From: Neokomagataea thailandica NBRC 106555
Lineage (GTDB): Bacteria; Pseudomonadota; Alphaproteobacteria; Acetobacterales; Acetobacteraceae
Assembly (NCBI RefSeq): GCF_001598495.1
Contig: NZ_BCZB01000004.1
Span: 62,001-126,000, forward strand
DNA length: 64,000 bases
Reading direction: 5' to 3'
The notes beneath the pieces are model-generated. The model made no database searches. It worked only from the letters and a program-made list of their open reading frames with translations, and was not told the DNA's origin. Positions within the stretch are counted from its first letter, which is position 1, and every line of letters begins with the position of its first letter. This document shows positions 54,811-64,000 of this stretch, piece after piece. Both the position numbers and the translations under genes were made by a program.

Positions 54811-55833
54811 TTAGTGGTAGTGATGTTCTGTCGTCACTTTCCCGCGGAACACGTAGTAAGAGTAGATCGTGTACGCAAGAATGATCGGCAGAAGGAACAT
54901 GGCACCAACCAGCAGGAAGGCCTGTGATTGTGGCGGTGATGATGCTTCCCAGATGGAGATGGATGGCGGCACGATGTTCGGCCAGACATTGATCCCCAAC
55001 CCTGTGAAGCACAGGAAGAACAGCAGCAATGTTGCTACGAATGGCAGCAGTTGCGAAGGCTTGTGGCGCAGGCCCAAGAAAAGGGCGGCAGCGACGACAA
55101 CTGTTGCGACTGGTACCGGCGCAATCAGTGCGATTTGTGGCCACATCAACCAACGGTCCATGTAGGTGGTGTGCAGGTTCAGCGTCCACACTGAGACGGC
55201 GACAATGCACAGCAACATGAGCACGCCAAGGCTGTAGGATGCGCGGCGCATGGTTTGTTGCAGTTCACCTTCACAGCGCCAAATCAACCATGTTGCACCC
55301 AGTAGGGTATAGCCGATGGTTACTGCCAAGCCGCAGAACAGGGCAAACGGCGTGAGCCAGTCTAAGGATGAGCCAACAAAAACATGGTTTTTGGTTGGGA
55401 TGCCTTGGACCAGTGTGCCGAGGATGATGCCTTGCATGAAGGAAGCGACGATGGAGCCACCACAGAAAGCGCCGTCCCACAGCATCTGGCTGGCGGAAGA
55501 CTTCATCTTGAAGCGGAACTCAAACGCCACACCACGCATGATCAGTGCCAAAAGCATGAACAGGATTGGCAGGTACAGAGCAGGCAGGATTGTGCCGTAT
55601 GCGACGGGGAAAACGCCGTAGAGCGTGGCGCCGCCAAAGATCATCCACGTTTCGTTGCCGTCCCAGACAGGGGCGACTGTGTTGACCATGACGTTACGGT
55701 GGTCGTGGTCCCGTTCCTTAAGGAACAGGACACCGATACCGAGGTCGAACCCGTCAAGAATGACGTAGAGGAAGATGGCTGTGGCCGCGAGAACGGCCCA
55801 TACCACGGGAAGCCAGTAGGCTGATTCTAACAT
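54811..55833 (-). CDS. cydB: Cytochrome bd ubiquinol oxidase subunit II
   Basis: 340-aa integral membrane protein with about nine helices. Conserved features include LDGFDLGIGVLFL and the VWDGNETWMIFGGATLY segment near the N-terminus, typical of CydB/CioB. It follows cydA by 20 nt and precedes the small DUF2474-like gene. Confidence 0.96.
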   Translation of the reverse strand: MLESAYWLPVVWAVLAATAIFLYVILDGFDLGIGVLFLKERDHDHRNVMVNTVAPVWDGNETWMIFGGATLYGVFPVAYGTILPALYLPILFMLLALIMRGVAFEFRFKMKSSASQMLWDGAFCGGSIVASFMQGIILGTLVQGIPTKNHVFVGSSLDWLTPFALFCGLAVTIGYTLLGATWLIWRCEGELQQTMRRASYSLGVLMLLCIVAVSVWTLNLHTTYMDRWLMWPQIALIAPVPVATVVVAAALFLGLRHKPSQLLPFVATLLLFFLCFTGLGINVWPNIVPPSISIWEASSPPQSQAFLLVGAMFLLPIILAYTIYSYYVFRGKVTTEHHYH

Positions 55834-55853
55834 CGATACTTCTCTCTGACTTC

Positions 55854-57278
55854 TTACTCTGCCAGGCCGTGGCCATGGGGGTGGTGAGAGACTTGCGTGG
55901 TGCCAGCAGACATATGCGGCTGATGCTCGTCTGGGCCTTCTTCATTGTTATGAGGCTCATGACGGAATGCGTTCAGCAGAATGCCCATACCACCCGCGAA
56001 GACGATGAAATACACGATCACGAAGGCGACCATCGAGGTTTCGATGCTGCCAAGGGAGATCGGGGATGCACTTTCATCCGTACGCAGAAGACCGTACACC
56101 GTGAAAGGCTGACGCCCGACTTCGGTGGTGATCCAGCCGCACAGCAGAGCGATAAAGCCAGCAGGGGACATCAGCAGTGCAACGCGGTGCAGAAGTGCTG
56201 TGTTGTACAGCCGCCCCTTCCAGCGCAGCCACAAGGACCACAGACCGACCAGTACCATCAGCATGCCCAGAGCGACCATGATGCGGAAGGAGAAGAACAA
56301 GAGTGGTGAATACGGGCGAATGTCCTTCGGGTAGTCTTTCAGGCCCGGCACTTTGCCATCGAGGCTGTGCGTCAGGATCAAAGAACCAACCAATGGCAGT
56401 TCGACACGGTATTTCGTTGTTTCGGTTTCCATATCTGGAATACCGAACAGGATTTCCGGTGCGCGACCTTCGGACTCCCAGTCACCTTCCATCGCGGCGA
56501 TCTTAGCAGGCTGATATTCCAGCGTGTTTAGACCTTGCGTATCGCCTGCCAGAACTTGGATCGGGGAGACGATTGCGGCCATCCACATGGCCATGGAGAA
56601 CATCAGGCGTACTTGTTCTGATGCTTGACGGCCTTCACGGCGCGCCTTCAGCAAGTGCCAGCCACCAACGCCAGCCACGATGAAGGCAACGCACAGGAAT
56701 GCGGCCAGACCCATGTGGACCAGACGGTATGGGAAGGATGGGTTAAAGACGATTTGCAACCAATCCTTCGGGAGGAAGCGGCCAGTTGCTTGGTCAATGA
56801 TATAACCCTGTGGCGTCTGCATCCATGAGTTGGAAGACAGAATCCATGTCATGGAAATCAGCGTACCGATGGACACCATACAGGTGGAGCCGAAGTGCAG
56901 CCCTTTACCCACGCGGTTGAGGCCGAACATCATGACACCAAGGAAGCCTGCTTCCAAGAAGAAGGCGGTCATCACTTCATAAGCAAGCATCGGGCCGAGG
57001 ACCGGGCCAGCTTTTTGTGAGAACTGAGACCAGTTCGTGCCGAATTCGTAGGACATGACTAGCCCGGACACCACGCCCATCGCGAAGACGATGGCGAAGA
57101 TTTTGAGCCAGTATTTAAAGAGGTCGAGGTAGGCGCCACGGCCGGTCTTCAGCCAGAGGCCTTCGAGAACGGCGAGGTAGGCAGCTAGCCCGATAGAAAA
57201 GGCCGGGAATACAATATGAAACCCGACTGTGAACGCGAATTGAAATCGCGCCAAGAATAAAGCGGATAGGCCAAACAT
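55854..57278 (-). CDS. cydA: Cytochrome bd ubiquinol oxidase subunit I (CioA type)
   Basis: 474 aa; oxidises ubiquinol and reduces oxygen without pumping protons. Haem ligands are recognisable: H21 in FHIVFP and the His in RLVHMGLAAF. The GRQPFTVYGLLRT motif is present. The length is that of the short-Q-loop, cyanide-insensitive (CIO) type, shorter than E. coli CydA. AGGAGG lies 10 nt before the ATG. A perfect FNR box is found about 210 nt upstream. Confidence 0.96.
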   Translation of the reverse strand: MFGLSALFLARFQFAFTVGFHIVFPAFSIGLAAYLAVLEGLWLKTGRGAYLDLFKYWLKIFAIVFAMGVVSGLVMSYEFGTNWSQFSQKAGPVLGPMLAYEVMTAFFLEAGFLGVMMFGLNRVGKGLHFGSTCMVSIGTLISMTWILSSNSWMQTPQGYIIDQATGRFLPKDWLQIVFNPSFPYRLVHMGLAAFLCVAFIVAGVGGWHLLKARREGRQASEQVRLMFSMAMWMAAIVSPIQVLAGDTQGLNTLEYQPAKIAAMEGDWESEGRAPEILFGIPDMETETTKYRVELPLVGSLILTHSLDGKVPGLKDYPKDIRPYSPLLFFSFRIMVALGMLMVLVGLWSLWLRWKGRLYNTALLHRVALLMSPAGFIALLCGWITTEVGRQPFTVYGLLRTDESASPISLGSIETSMVAFVIVYFIVFAGGMGILLNAFRHEPHNNEEGPDEHQPHMSAGTTQVSHHPHGHGLAE

Positions 57279-57481
57279 AGCCTGTAAGCCTCCTGGTTAG
57301 TCGGCAGATCGGCATAGTGAGGCGGTCTGGCCCCGTTTATACCGAGATCGCGTCATGGGCGTCACGGCACCGCGCTATATTCAGTTTTCTGGGAAGAAAA
57401 CGTCACACAACGGACTCCGCGTGGTCGGTGAGCCGGGAACCTCACCCCGAAGGGAGAAGCAGGCCCAAGCATCAAGGAGAT

Positions 57482-57495
57482 TTGATCCAAATCAA
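57482..57495. promoter_or_regulatory. FNR/FixK box upstream of cydA
   Basis: TTGAT-CCAA-ATCAA, a perfect palindromic FNR-type site. It lies between cydA and the upstream minus-strand gene, so cydAB is the only nearby gene it can control. The distance to the cydA ATG is about 200 nt, leaving room for a long leader; no clear -10 box was found at the ideal spacing. Confidence 0.75.
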
Positions 57496-57511
57496 AACTA
57501 TGAGAGGTCGT

Positions 57512-58564
57512 TTACTCTCCCTCGTTGGTAGCGTCAATTTTTCGTGTGCTGATTTGGCGGAAAAATTCAGGAAAATTGGGTTCTAGCTGACCGTTCAGGA
57601 TGCGGAGCTGGAATGAAAGTGGGTTTTCCGCGAGGTTGGTGTTGGGTGGGGGGGTGAAAAAGAAAGTGTGTAGTTTTTGTTGCAATGCAGGATCAAGAAA
57701 AGGGTGTTCTGCTGCCGTGAGATTTTGGGCTGTTTGTCGCCAGTGAGGGAAAGTGAGGGTAAAGCTGCCATTCATGCTCGGGCGCTGTAGTGTTCCGGCG
57801 GCAGTAAAGGGGATGTTGCCTATTGGGGTGGTGATGGTCATGGAGGCGAGGGGCAGGCGGATGTTGCTGTTGTATAAGGCGTCATGTGCGGAGGGAGCTG
57901 TGCTGGTGACAGCCAAAGAAACATGTGTGAGCCGCGAAAAGCTTGCGCTGTCGGTGAGGATGGCAGGGGATTCGACCATCACACCGAAGGTCAGAGGAGG
58001 CGTTGTACCCGGCAGCATCAAGGTCAGCTTTGGGGCAGTACTGGTGATGCTATGTGTAAAATTGGATGCATTGATGCCTATGGAAAGAATGGGGGCAGAA
58101 AAGGCGAGATGTGTGTTTGAATCGCTTGGGGTTAGAGTTGCGTCACGGGTGAGAAGCGTGACGCTTTGGTTGTTTAGAAGGGCGCGGGCTGCGTGGTTGC
58201 CGATGAGATGTAGAGCATGTGGGTGGCGTATAAATGCTGGCCAGTATGCGCCGAGTTGTGCGCCCTCACCATGCCACACGAGAGTGAGCGTTTTATCCGA
58301 TGTTTGATATGTGGCGTGGATGATGGGGAAGGTGAGTGTCGCACCAAAAGGCCACTCGCCTGCGTATGGAGGTGCATGTTCAATATGCCAGCCTGCTTGT
58401 GTGGCGTTTTGTATGAGATTCTCTGCTTGTATGGAGAGTGTGTGCTGGGCGAGGAGCCAGCAAACGGTATCTCCAAGAATAATGAGCGCAATAGTGAATA
58501 TGAATGTATAAAGAGTAATACGCTGTCTTTTTGAATGGTTTACTATGTTTTTTGCGTATTTCAC
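57512..58564 (-). CDS. DUF2125-type exported protein
   Basis: 350 aa with an N-terminal membrane anchor (about 19-41) and a long beta-rich periplasmic part. The pattern W-x-A near residue 37, AGWHIEHAPPYAGEWPFGAT, and repeated two-residue-spaced hydrophobics resemble DUF2125 proteins, found widely in Alphaproteobacteria near plsC, as here. No function is known. It follows plsC on the same strand after about 240 nt. Confidence 0.7.
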   Translation of the reverse strand: MKYAKNIVNHSKRQRITLYTFIFTIALIILGDTVCWLLAQHTLSIQAENLIQNATQAGWHIEHAPPYAGEWPFGATLTFPIIHATYQTSDKTLTLVWHGEGAQLGAYWPAFIRHPHALHLIGNHAARALLNNQSVTLLTRDATLTPSDSNTHLAFSAPILSIGINASNFTHSITSTAPKLTLMLPGTTPPLTFGVMVESPAILTDSASFSRLTHVSLAVTSTAPSAHDALYNSNIRLPLASMTITTPIGNIPFTAAGTLQRPSMNGSFTLTFPHWRQTAQNLTAAEHPFLDPALQQKLHTFFFTPPPNTNLAENPLSFQLRILNGQLEPNFPEFFRQISTRKIDATNEGE

Positions 58565-58801
58565 GGCGTTATGTGTGCGCGTTTTCTTGGTGGTTCATGA
58601 AAATTATCCCCATGAGGTCAGTGGGTTGAAGAGAGTGTTTCAGTAATGTGTAGATCGGTTATGGGAGGCGTTGAAGGTCAAGATTGAAGAATTAAGACTT
58701 TGAAAACTATGTATTTTTATAGTGTGTGCTCTTTGTTGGGTGTGTTGAATTTTGGCAACAGCTATTTTGGGGTATGTTTCAAGTAAGGGATTGATCTTGC
58801 A

Positions 58802-59545
58802 TCAATCCCCAGAGTTATTCACAGAATCACGCGGGATTTGATGCTTTGCGCACAGGTCATCCCATGCCTTATCCAAAGAGGCGACGAGCGCTTTACGGTC
58901 TGTCTTTCGAGGGAGCGCGGGGCCAATTGCAACGGTAATTGTGCCAGAGACTTTTTGCCATGGGTTTTTAGGCCAGCAGTAGCCGGAATCTGTGGCGACA
59001 GGTAAAATCGGAGCCGTGCTTTGGCGAGCAAGGGCGACAATACCGGGCTGAATGGCGTGGCGTTCGCCGGGGTTGGTACGCGTGCCTTCAGGAAAGATAA
59101 CGACTTGGCGCTTATGTTCATGGGCCGTGTTGACGGCTTTGAGCATGGAACGCATGGCGCTTGTGCCAGCGCTACGTTCTACGGGAATCATGCCACTGAG
59201 CTTCAGCATAGGGCCGACGAGTGGGATGCGTGTGAGCTCCTGTTTAATAATATAGGAGGGCTTATCTGTAAGGCTCATCCAGATAAAGCCATCAAAAAAT
59301 GACTGGTGCTGGGATGCAATGAGAAGTGGGCCTTGGTGGTTCACGTGCTCTGCGCCGTGGATGGCAATACGAATGTTGCAGATGGTGCTGAGGCCGCGCA
59401 ATACGGCGCGTGACCATAGTTGGGCATAGCGTAAGGCCAGCGCGTCTCGCTTAAGTAGGCGTATGGGTATGGCGCCAATACCCATAATGAGGGTTAGCCA
59501 GAAGAGGTAGAGGTTAAAGGCGAGGCCGCGCAGGAACGTAAGCAT
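58802..59545 (-). CDS. plsC: 1-acyl-sn-glycerol-3-phosphate acyltransferase
   Basis: 247 aa from the ATG at 59545, which has AGGA 7 nt upstream; the open frame could start 12 codons earlier. Makes phosphatidic acid. Motif I HxxxxD (HQSFFD) and motif III FPEGTRT are present, as is a GxIPVER-like piece (GMIPVERS). One or two N-terminal helices anchor it in the membrane. Last gene of the ftsE - ftsX - ydcF - plsC block. Confidence 0.94.
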   Translation of the reverse strand: MLTFLRGLAFNLYLFWLTLIMGIGAIPIRLLKRDALALRYAQLWSRAVLRGLSTICNIRIAIHGAEHVNHQGPLLIASQHQSFFDGFIWMSLTDKPSYIIKQELTRIPLVGPMLKLSGMIPVERSAGTSAMRSMLKAVNTAHEHKRQVVIFPEGTRTNPGERHAIQPGIVALARQSTAPILPVATDSGYCWPKNPWQKVSGTITVAIGPALPRKTDRKALVASLDKAWDDLCAKHQIPRDSVNNSGD

Positions 59546-59586
59546 AAACATGTCCTGACCAGAAAATACCGTGAGAGGCAAGGGGA

Positions 59587-60228
59587 TTATTGTGTCGTGT
59601 GTGGTGGGGATGGTGCATCTTTTAGGGCGTGGCGTAGGCCGTCTTTTCCGTCGGGAAGGCCTGTGAGCAGGCTACATTCGGCGCCTAAAAATTTGAGATA
59701 TTCACGCACTAGCAGTCGAAAGGATGAACGGGAGAGGAGACTGTGGAGGGCGGCGGGCTGTACGGGATAGGGGGTGATGAGCAGGTCTGGGGCGGTGCGT
59801 TGGAGTTCAATCGTTGCGCGACGTATATGATAGCCTGCTGTGACGAGTATGAGGTGCTGTGCATGTTGAGCATGTGCCCATTCAGCCGTTTCATGGGCAT
59901 TACCGATGGTGGTGTAGGCACGGCGGCCGAGAATGATTTTTTCTGAGAGTTCTGGTGGCAAATCTGGCTGGTGTACGCCCGGTGCAGCGATGAGTTTTTG
60001 GAGTGTGACATGAGGGCCTACGCCGGACACGAGCAAGATGGGGGCATAGCCTGAGCGCAGTAGGTCAATAGCGGTATTAACCCGCTTTTCGCCGCCGGTG
60101 AGAGCGATAATGGCATCTGCTTGTGGGAGATGTGAGGGGGGCGGGCGACAGGAATCCGCTACGAAAACAAGAAAACCTGCTCCTAATAGGAGCAGTAGGC
60201 AGCAGAGTAGGCGGAGGGCGGTTGTCAT
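59587..60228 (-). CDS. YdcF/ElyC-family protein (DUF218)
   Basis: 213 aa from the ATG at 60228; the longer frame would overlap ftsX. An N-terminal membrane anchor (MTTALRLLCCLLLLLGAGFL) precedes a DUF218 domain with ADAIIALTGGEKRVNTAIDL and ATTIGNAHETA-like motif (observed YTTIGNAHETAEWA) and LVTAGYHIRRA. Members such as ElyC affect envelope integrity; catalytic role unclear. Conserved neighbour of ftsX in Alphaproteobacteria. Confidence 0.88.
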   Translation of the reverse strand: MTTALRLLCCLLLLLGAGFLVFVADSCRPPPSHLPQADAIIALTGGEKRVNTAIDLLRSGYAPILLVSGVGPHVTLQKLIAAPGVHQPDLPPELSEKIILGRRAYTTIGNAHETAEWAHAQHAQHLILVTAGYHIRRATIELQRTAPDLLITPYPVQPAALHSLLSRSSFRLLVREYLKFLGAECSLLTGLPDGKDGLRHALKDAPSPPHTTQ

Positions 60229-60238
60229 TGTAGCCTGT

Positions 60239-61150
60239 TTAGGGAAGGCGCCGCAGCCAGATAAGGATGACGCATTGTGTTGTGGCCCAAGCGATAGCGC
60301 TGCACATGAGCGGTAATGCAAAGATAGTCCAAAAATGCGGCGAGAAAAGGCTCGTATAGTTTTCTAGGGTGAAAAAAGCAGGACCATCGGCGGCGGGGCT
60401 GGATGATGAGAGGAGTAATGGACTGAGCGCATGGGCTAATGTTGCGAGGGTTGGGGCAAGGAGTATGAGGCCGAAAACGCTACCAATGAGGGCGAGCGCT
60501 GCTGCGTGGAGTGCCATGCGGTTGGCCAGTGTTAGGGGGAATGAGCCTAAGCTGTGCAGAATGGTCAGGTTGGTGCGTTGTGTGGTGACGGCGCGCCGAA
60601 TAACGATGGCTGTTGTGAGGGATGTTGTGCCGAGGGTGATGGCGAGGATGAGTTCAGCGCAAGAGGTGAGTGTGCTGATGAGGGTATGGAGGCGTTCTGT
60701 CCAATGGCTGTTTTCTTCGACGACAGCGCTTGGAGTGTGGGTGGCGATGAGTGGTGCGAGTGATAGGCTGGCGGTGTGCTCTGCGGTTATTATGAGAGGT
60801 AAGGAGGTTGGTGGGATTTGGGGGGGGCTGTCAGTATGGCCCTCAGTGCGGCCTTGATCCAGCCAAGGGGCCAAGAGCGTTTGTGTTTCTTCAGAAGAAA
60901 ATTGGTGCACATGTAAAACGCCACTGGTCTGGTTGAGCAGTTCTAACAGTGCCTGTGCTTGCTGGTTTAGATCGGGGAGGTCTGGTGGCAATTCAATCGT
61001 GGCGGTGTTGGGTGTTTCTTGTGCCCAGATATGTTCGAGTGTTTGAAGGCCAGACAGGCCTGCTAGGGCGAGGCCCGCCAGTACGGTCATGAATGCGCAT
61101 AAAAGCGGGAGGCTTCGTGATTGGAAGCTCGGGGCGAGGCGCTTGCTCAT
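60239..61150 (-). CDS. ftsX: Cell-division ABC permease FtsX
   Basis: 303 aa. One N-terminal helix, a periplasmic domain (about 45-155) and three C-terminal helices, the FtsX layout. FtsEX controls peptidoglycan hydrolases at the septum. The motif RRAVTTQRTNLTILHSLGS is the usual cytoplasmic turn after the second helix. Overlaps ftsE by 4 nt. Low sequence conservation is normal for this protein. Confidence 0.9.
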   Translation of the reverse strand: MSKRLAPSFQSRSLPLLCAFMTVLAGLALAGLSGLQTLEHIWAQETPNTATIELPPDLPDLNQQAQALLELLNQTSGVLHVHQFSSEETQTLLAPWLDQGRTEGHTDSPPQIPPTSLPLIITAEHTASLSLAPLIATHTPSAVVEENSHWTERLHTLISTLTSCAELILAITLGTTSLTTAIVIRRAVTTQRTNLTILHSLGSFPLTLANRMALHAAALALIGSVFGLILLAPTLATLAHALSPLLLSSSSPAADGPAFFTLENYTSLFSPHFWTIFALPLMCSAIAWATTQCVILIWLRRLP

Positions 61151-61818
61151 AATGTGCCCTCTTGGTGCATGAGGGAGCCATTGTTTAAGGTGAGTGTCGG
61201 TGCAGGGTATGAGCGCATAAGGGTACGGCTATGCGTGGCAACGATCACGGTGGTACCTAGTGACACAAGCTGCTGCATGGCGTCGAGCAGGAGGTGTGCT
61301 TGATCTTCCCCCAAGGCGTGGGTTGGTTCATCTGCGATGAGCAATGCAGGGCGGCCTATGAGGGCGCGGGCGATGGCTACGCGTTGCTGTTCTCCGCCTG
61401 AGAGTTGCGGCGGAAAAGCGTCTATATGCTGGGGCAGGCCGAGCCAATGAAGGATGGCATGTACTTCACGGCGGATATCTGCTTCGCGGTGCTTGTGAAG
61501 GCGAAGAGGAAGAGCCGTGTTGTCAAAAACGCTCCACTCCGGAATGAGGCGGTAGTTTTGCGGAATAAAGCCGATCCGCCTGCGTAAATGGCGCAAGGTA
61601 GAGCGAGATGCGTTGTCTATGCGTGTTTCCAGCAGGGTCATGTGTCCGTGTGACGGGAGGGTATTGAGCGATAAGAGCTCAAGAAGGCTTGATTTCCCGG
61701 CACCGGAAGGGCCAACGAGCCATGAGAAGCTGCTGCGTGGGAGAGAAAAGTTAAGGTCACGGAGGGCGAAGCCGCGTGTTCCCTGGCGTGATAGGGTCAC
61801 GTTGTTAAGATGGATCAT
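61147..61818 (-). CDS. ftsE: Cell-division ABC ATPase FtsE
   Basis: 223-aa ATP-binding subunit. Walker [10 protein letters not shown] is at 36-44, the Q-loop in [12 protein letters not shown], the signature [15 protein letters not shown], and Walker B LLIADEPT. Pairs with FtsX. The gene start faces the zinc-finger gene at 61983 with about 160 nt between them, where both promoters must lie. Confidence 0.95.
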   Translation of the reverse strand: MIHLNNVTLSRQGTRGFALRDLNFSLPRSSFSWLVGPSGAGKSSLLELLSLNTLPSHGHMTLLETRIDNASRSTLRHLRRRIGFIPQNYRLIPEWSVFDNTALPLRLHKHREADIRREVHAILHWLGLPQHIDAFPPQLSGGEQQRVAIARALIGRPALLIADEPTHALGEDQAHLLLDAMQQLVSLGTTVIVATHSRTLMRSYPAPTLTLNNGSLMHQEGTL

Positions 61819-61982
61819 GGAAAGAACATGACAGTTGTTGCCTCGCCGTTTACGTTAAAATAACGAGTATATGTTAGGTTGGATAGGTAAAACCTATGTC
61901 TTCATCCACTCATTGCGTATGAATAAGACGATTAAGTGGTTAAAGTTTTGTTTTTGGATTGACGAATTGGGATGAGAGATCA

Positions 61983-62504
<522 letters not shown>

Positions 62505-62543
62505 TAGGGAAGCGTTAAGAACGCGGCCCTATCAGGTGGCGTA

Positions 62544-62963
62544 TCACATATTGCGCGCAGAAAGCGCTGAGAGTGTGGCGCCAATGGCAGCGAGGCCCAT
62601 AAGGAGGATGCCATCAAAGATAAGGCCACCGGGCGTCATGACATGGCCGTTTAGGACCAGTTGGCTAGGGATTGTCCCTGCAACGTGATTCATGATGTCA
62701 CGTGCTTGAGGGTCTGCATTGGCGGCAGATGTGGTGATTGCCCCTACGATATGCGGCAGCAGATACCATCCGATCCCGATGATCAGTAACAATGGCGCGA
62801 GCAGTTCTGCAATCTGCTGTGCGAGATAGAAGGCAAAATGGCAGACTGACCAAACTGTGGTGCGGATCATCGCGCTGTTTGAGGCCGTTGCATGGAACGA
62901 GGCACTCGAGAGGCGATCACCTGCATGGTTGGTTTGGGAGTTCTGGGAGGGCGTCATGTCCAT
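62544..62963 (-). CDS. Small membrane protein of unknown function
   Basis: 139 aa from the ATG at 62963 (or 62957). No family recognised. A polar N-terminus rich in Ser/Thr/Asn is followed by a hydrophobic helix (about 57-86, AQQIAELLAPLLLIIGIGWY) and a second helix near the C-terminus (GGLIFDGILLMGLAAIGATL). The open frame continues much further upstream with no protein-like features and would run across the divergent gene, so the short form is chosen. Convergent with the zinc-finger gene. Confidence 0.6.
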   Translation of the reverse strand: MDMTPSQNSQTNHAGDRLSSASFHATASNSAMIRTTVWSVCHFAFYLAQQIAELLAPLLLIIGIGWYLLPHIVGAITTSAANADPQARDIMNHVAGTIPSQLVLNGHVMTPGGLIFDGILLMGLAAIGATLSALSARNM

Positions 62964-63122
62964 AGATACGGCTTTCACTGATCCAAAGATGGACGTTAGG
63001 CTCTGCCCTTCCGCATGCGGATGGACGTCTGCAACGGAAGTAGCGGTTGAAGGCGGGTAATGCAAATTTTCCGTAACGTAAGGGTGTATTGGGCGCCTGA
63101 GAGTGTTGGAGGGGGCGCTATA

Positions 63123-64000
63123 ATGGATTCGTCGTTTGAAGCATTGATGCGTGAAGAAGTGCAAGCAGTGGCGCGGGCTATGGGGGATGATGCCATCGCC
63201 GGGGAGGCGGCGTTGACGCGTGTTGTACTGGTTGATCCTTTGCGCGCAGATGCTCAACATATTGGTGATGTACTCAAACAACATGAGTTTGACGTTACTA
63301 TTGTTGAGAATGGAGAGGAGGCGCTTTCCGTTATTGGGGAGGTGCGGCCAGACCTTGTGGTGATGGCGAGTGCGCTGGTGGGCATGACGAGTAGTCAGCT
63401 GGCACGTAGTCTTCATTTGGACCCGAATACGCGTTCTATTCCGATTCTTATGCTGACAGGGGATGCGTCTTCCGTTCTGGAGCGTGAGGGGCTTCAGAGT
63501 GGGGCGGATGCGTATATTTCTAAATCGGCCCATCCGGACCTTATGGTGCTGCGTTTGCGGGCTTTGTTGCGTGAAGGGCCTGATCTGCCGCGAGGAGACG
63601 GTCTACGTAAGGCGCGTATTGTTATTGTTCAGCTTCCTGTGGGGGAAGAGGACGATGTAGAGGGGCGGATTGAGCCAAGTGGGCCGAGTTTGGGTGAGCT
63701 GTTATGGCGTGACGGCCATACCGTTACGACGATTGAGCGCTCGGACAATTTGATCGAAGGGAGTTGGCTGCAAGGGGCGGATAGCCCTGATTGTCTGGTG
63801 CTCGAGCTGGAGGGGCATGAAGAGGACTTGAACTTCTGCCGCTTGTTGGATGTACGGCGGCAAGCCGTACTGGCCGGTGGAGGAGTGCCGTTTCGGACGT
63901 TGGGCGTCATTGCTACGGAGCGCTTTCGCGATCAATCAGCGGTTGGGTTTTTTGAGGGGGGGATTGATGATCTCGTCCCGAGTGATATCGCGCGTGAAGC
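63123..64000 (+). CDS. PleD-like double-receiver protein, both receivers degenerate (partial)
   Basis: First 292 residues of a gene cut by the window edge; GGAGGGGG precedes the ATG. After about 30 residues come two receiver-like domains (about 32-150 and 163-290). The first has the acidic residue in VVLVDPLRADA, the Thr in ILMLTGD and the Lys in AYISKSAH, but the phosphoacceptor site reads PDLVVMA, that is Ala82 for Asp. The second reads PDCLVLE, Glu228 for Asp. The arrangement is that of PleD (two receivers then GGDEF); the output domain lies beyond the window. Confidence 0.75.
   Translation, partial: MDSSFEALMREEVQAVARAMGDDAIAGEAALTRVVLVDPLRADAQHIGDVLKQHEFDVTIVENGEEALSVIGEVRPDLVVMASALVGMTSSQLARSLHLDPNTRSIPILMLTGDASSVLEREGLQSGADAYISKSAHPDLMVLRLRALLREGPDLPRGDGLRKARIVIVQLPVGEEDDVEGRIEPSGPSLGELLWRDGHTVTTIERSDNLIEGSWLQGADSPDCLVLELEGHEEDLNFCRLLDVRRQAVLAGGGVPFRTLGVIATERFRDQSAVGFFEGGIDDLVPSDIARE

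Noticed and set aside
62964-63533. Upstream extension of the minus-strand gene ending at 62544
   Set aside because: It would cover the start of the double-receiver gene; the residues are Arg/His/Thr-rich with no domain.

Overview
The window looks like chromosomal DNA of an acetic acid bacterium (Acetobacteraceae, Alphaproteobacteria) of moderate GC. I base this on the gene neighbourhoods (gatB/yqeY - dnaG - rpoD; ftsE - ftsX - ydcF - plsC - DUF2125; cydAB with a DUF2474 small subunit; GapR/DUF2312) and on protein style. I cannot name the genus. I see no insertion sequence, prophage, CRISPR array, tRNA or rRNA; almost everything is housekeeping, tightly packed, often with ATGA or TAATG stop/start overlaps.

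Layout. 1-5768 (minus): start of the division/cell-wall (dcw) cluster mraZ - rsmH - ftsL - ftsI - murE - murF (cut). Upstream of mraZ lie four 10-bp-phased TGGG-type repeats (MraZ operator) and then RNase P RNA (minus, about 6100-6514). 6583-13000: alpha/beta hydrolase, zwf with a small membrane protein, GapR, a TonB-dependent receptor. 13163-21147: ilvA, greA, a TM2 protein, a DUF2975/HTH pair with its own palindromic operators, and carB and carA, the latter with an N-terminal HTH-like extension. 21335-27968: yqeY, an orphan chemoreceptor, dnaG, rpoD, a GNAT acetyltransferase. 28158-29522: ribosomal genes rpsF - rpsR - rplI. 30179-40408 (minus): a long outer-membrane and maintenance operon cysQ - tsaC - unknown - lptF - lptG - lptD - surA - ksgA - tag - ynfA. 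40569-43407 (plus): pepA, holC, an aldo/keto reductase.

43468-49237 is the most unusual region. Six translationally coupled genes encode a stripped-down relative of hydrogenase-4 / formate hydrogenlyase / complex I: two short antiporter-like subunits, a NuoH/HyfC-like subunit, a HyfE-like subunit, a NuoCD/HyfG-like large subunit and a NuoB/HyfI-like small subunit. The large subunit has lost all four cysteine ligands of the NiFe site, while the small subunit keeps the four cysteines of its [4Fe-4S] cluster. No ferredoxin-like subunit and no hydrogenase maturation gene is present in the window. It therefore cannot be a normal hydrogenase and resembles the poorly understood energy-converting-hydrogenase-related (Ehr) complexes.

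49360-64000: ROK sugar kinase, the psd - pssA phospholipid genes, a methyltransferase opposite gloB, a tandem pair of paralogous secreted proteins of unknown function, the cyanide-insensitive type bd oxidase cydA - cydB - DUF2474 with a perfect FNR box upstream, the ftsE - ftsX - ydcF - plsC block followed by a DUF2125 gene, an MJ0042 zinc-finger protein with a Pro-Glu hexamer repeat, and at the right edge the start of a PleD-like double-receiver protein in which both phosphoacceptor aspartates are replaced.

Taken together the window joins envelope growth (dcw, Lpt, FtsEX, phospholipids), macromolecular synthesis (primase, sigma-70, ribosomal proteins, RNase P) and membrane bioenergetics (bd oxidase and the Hyf-like complex). 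The last fits an organism whose respiration depends on many membrane-bound electron donors.
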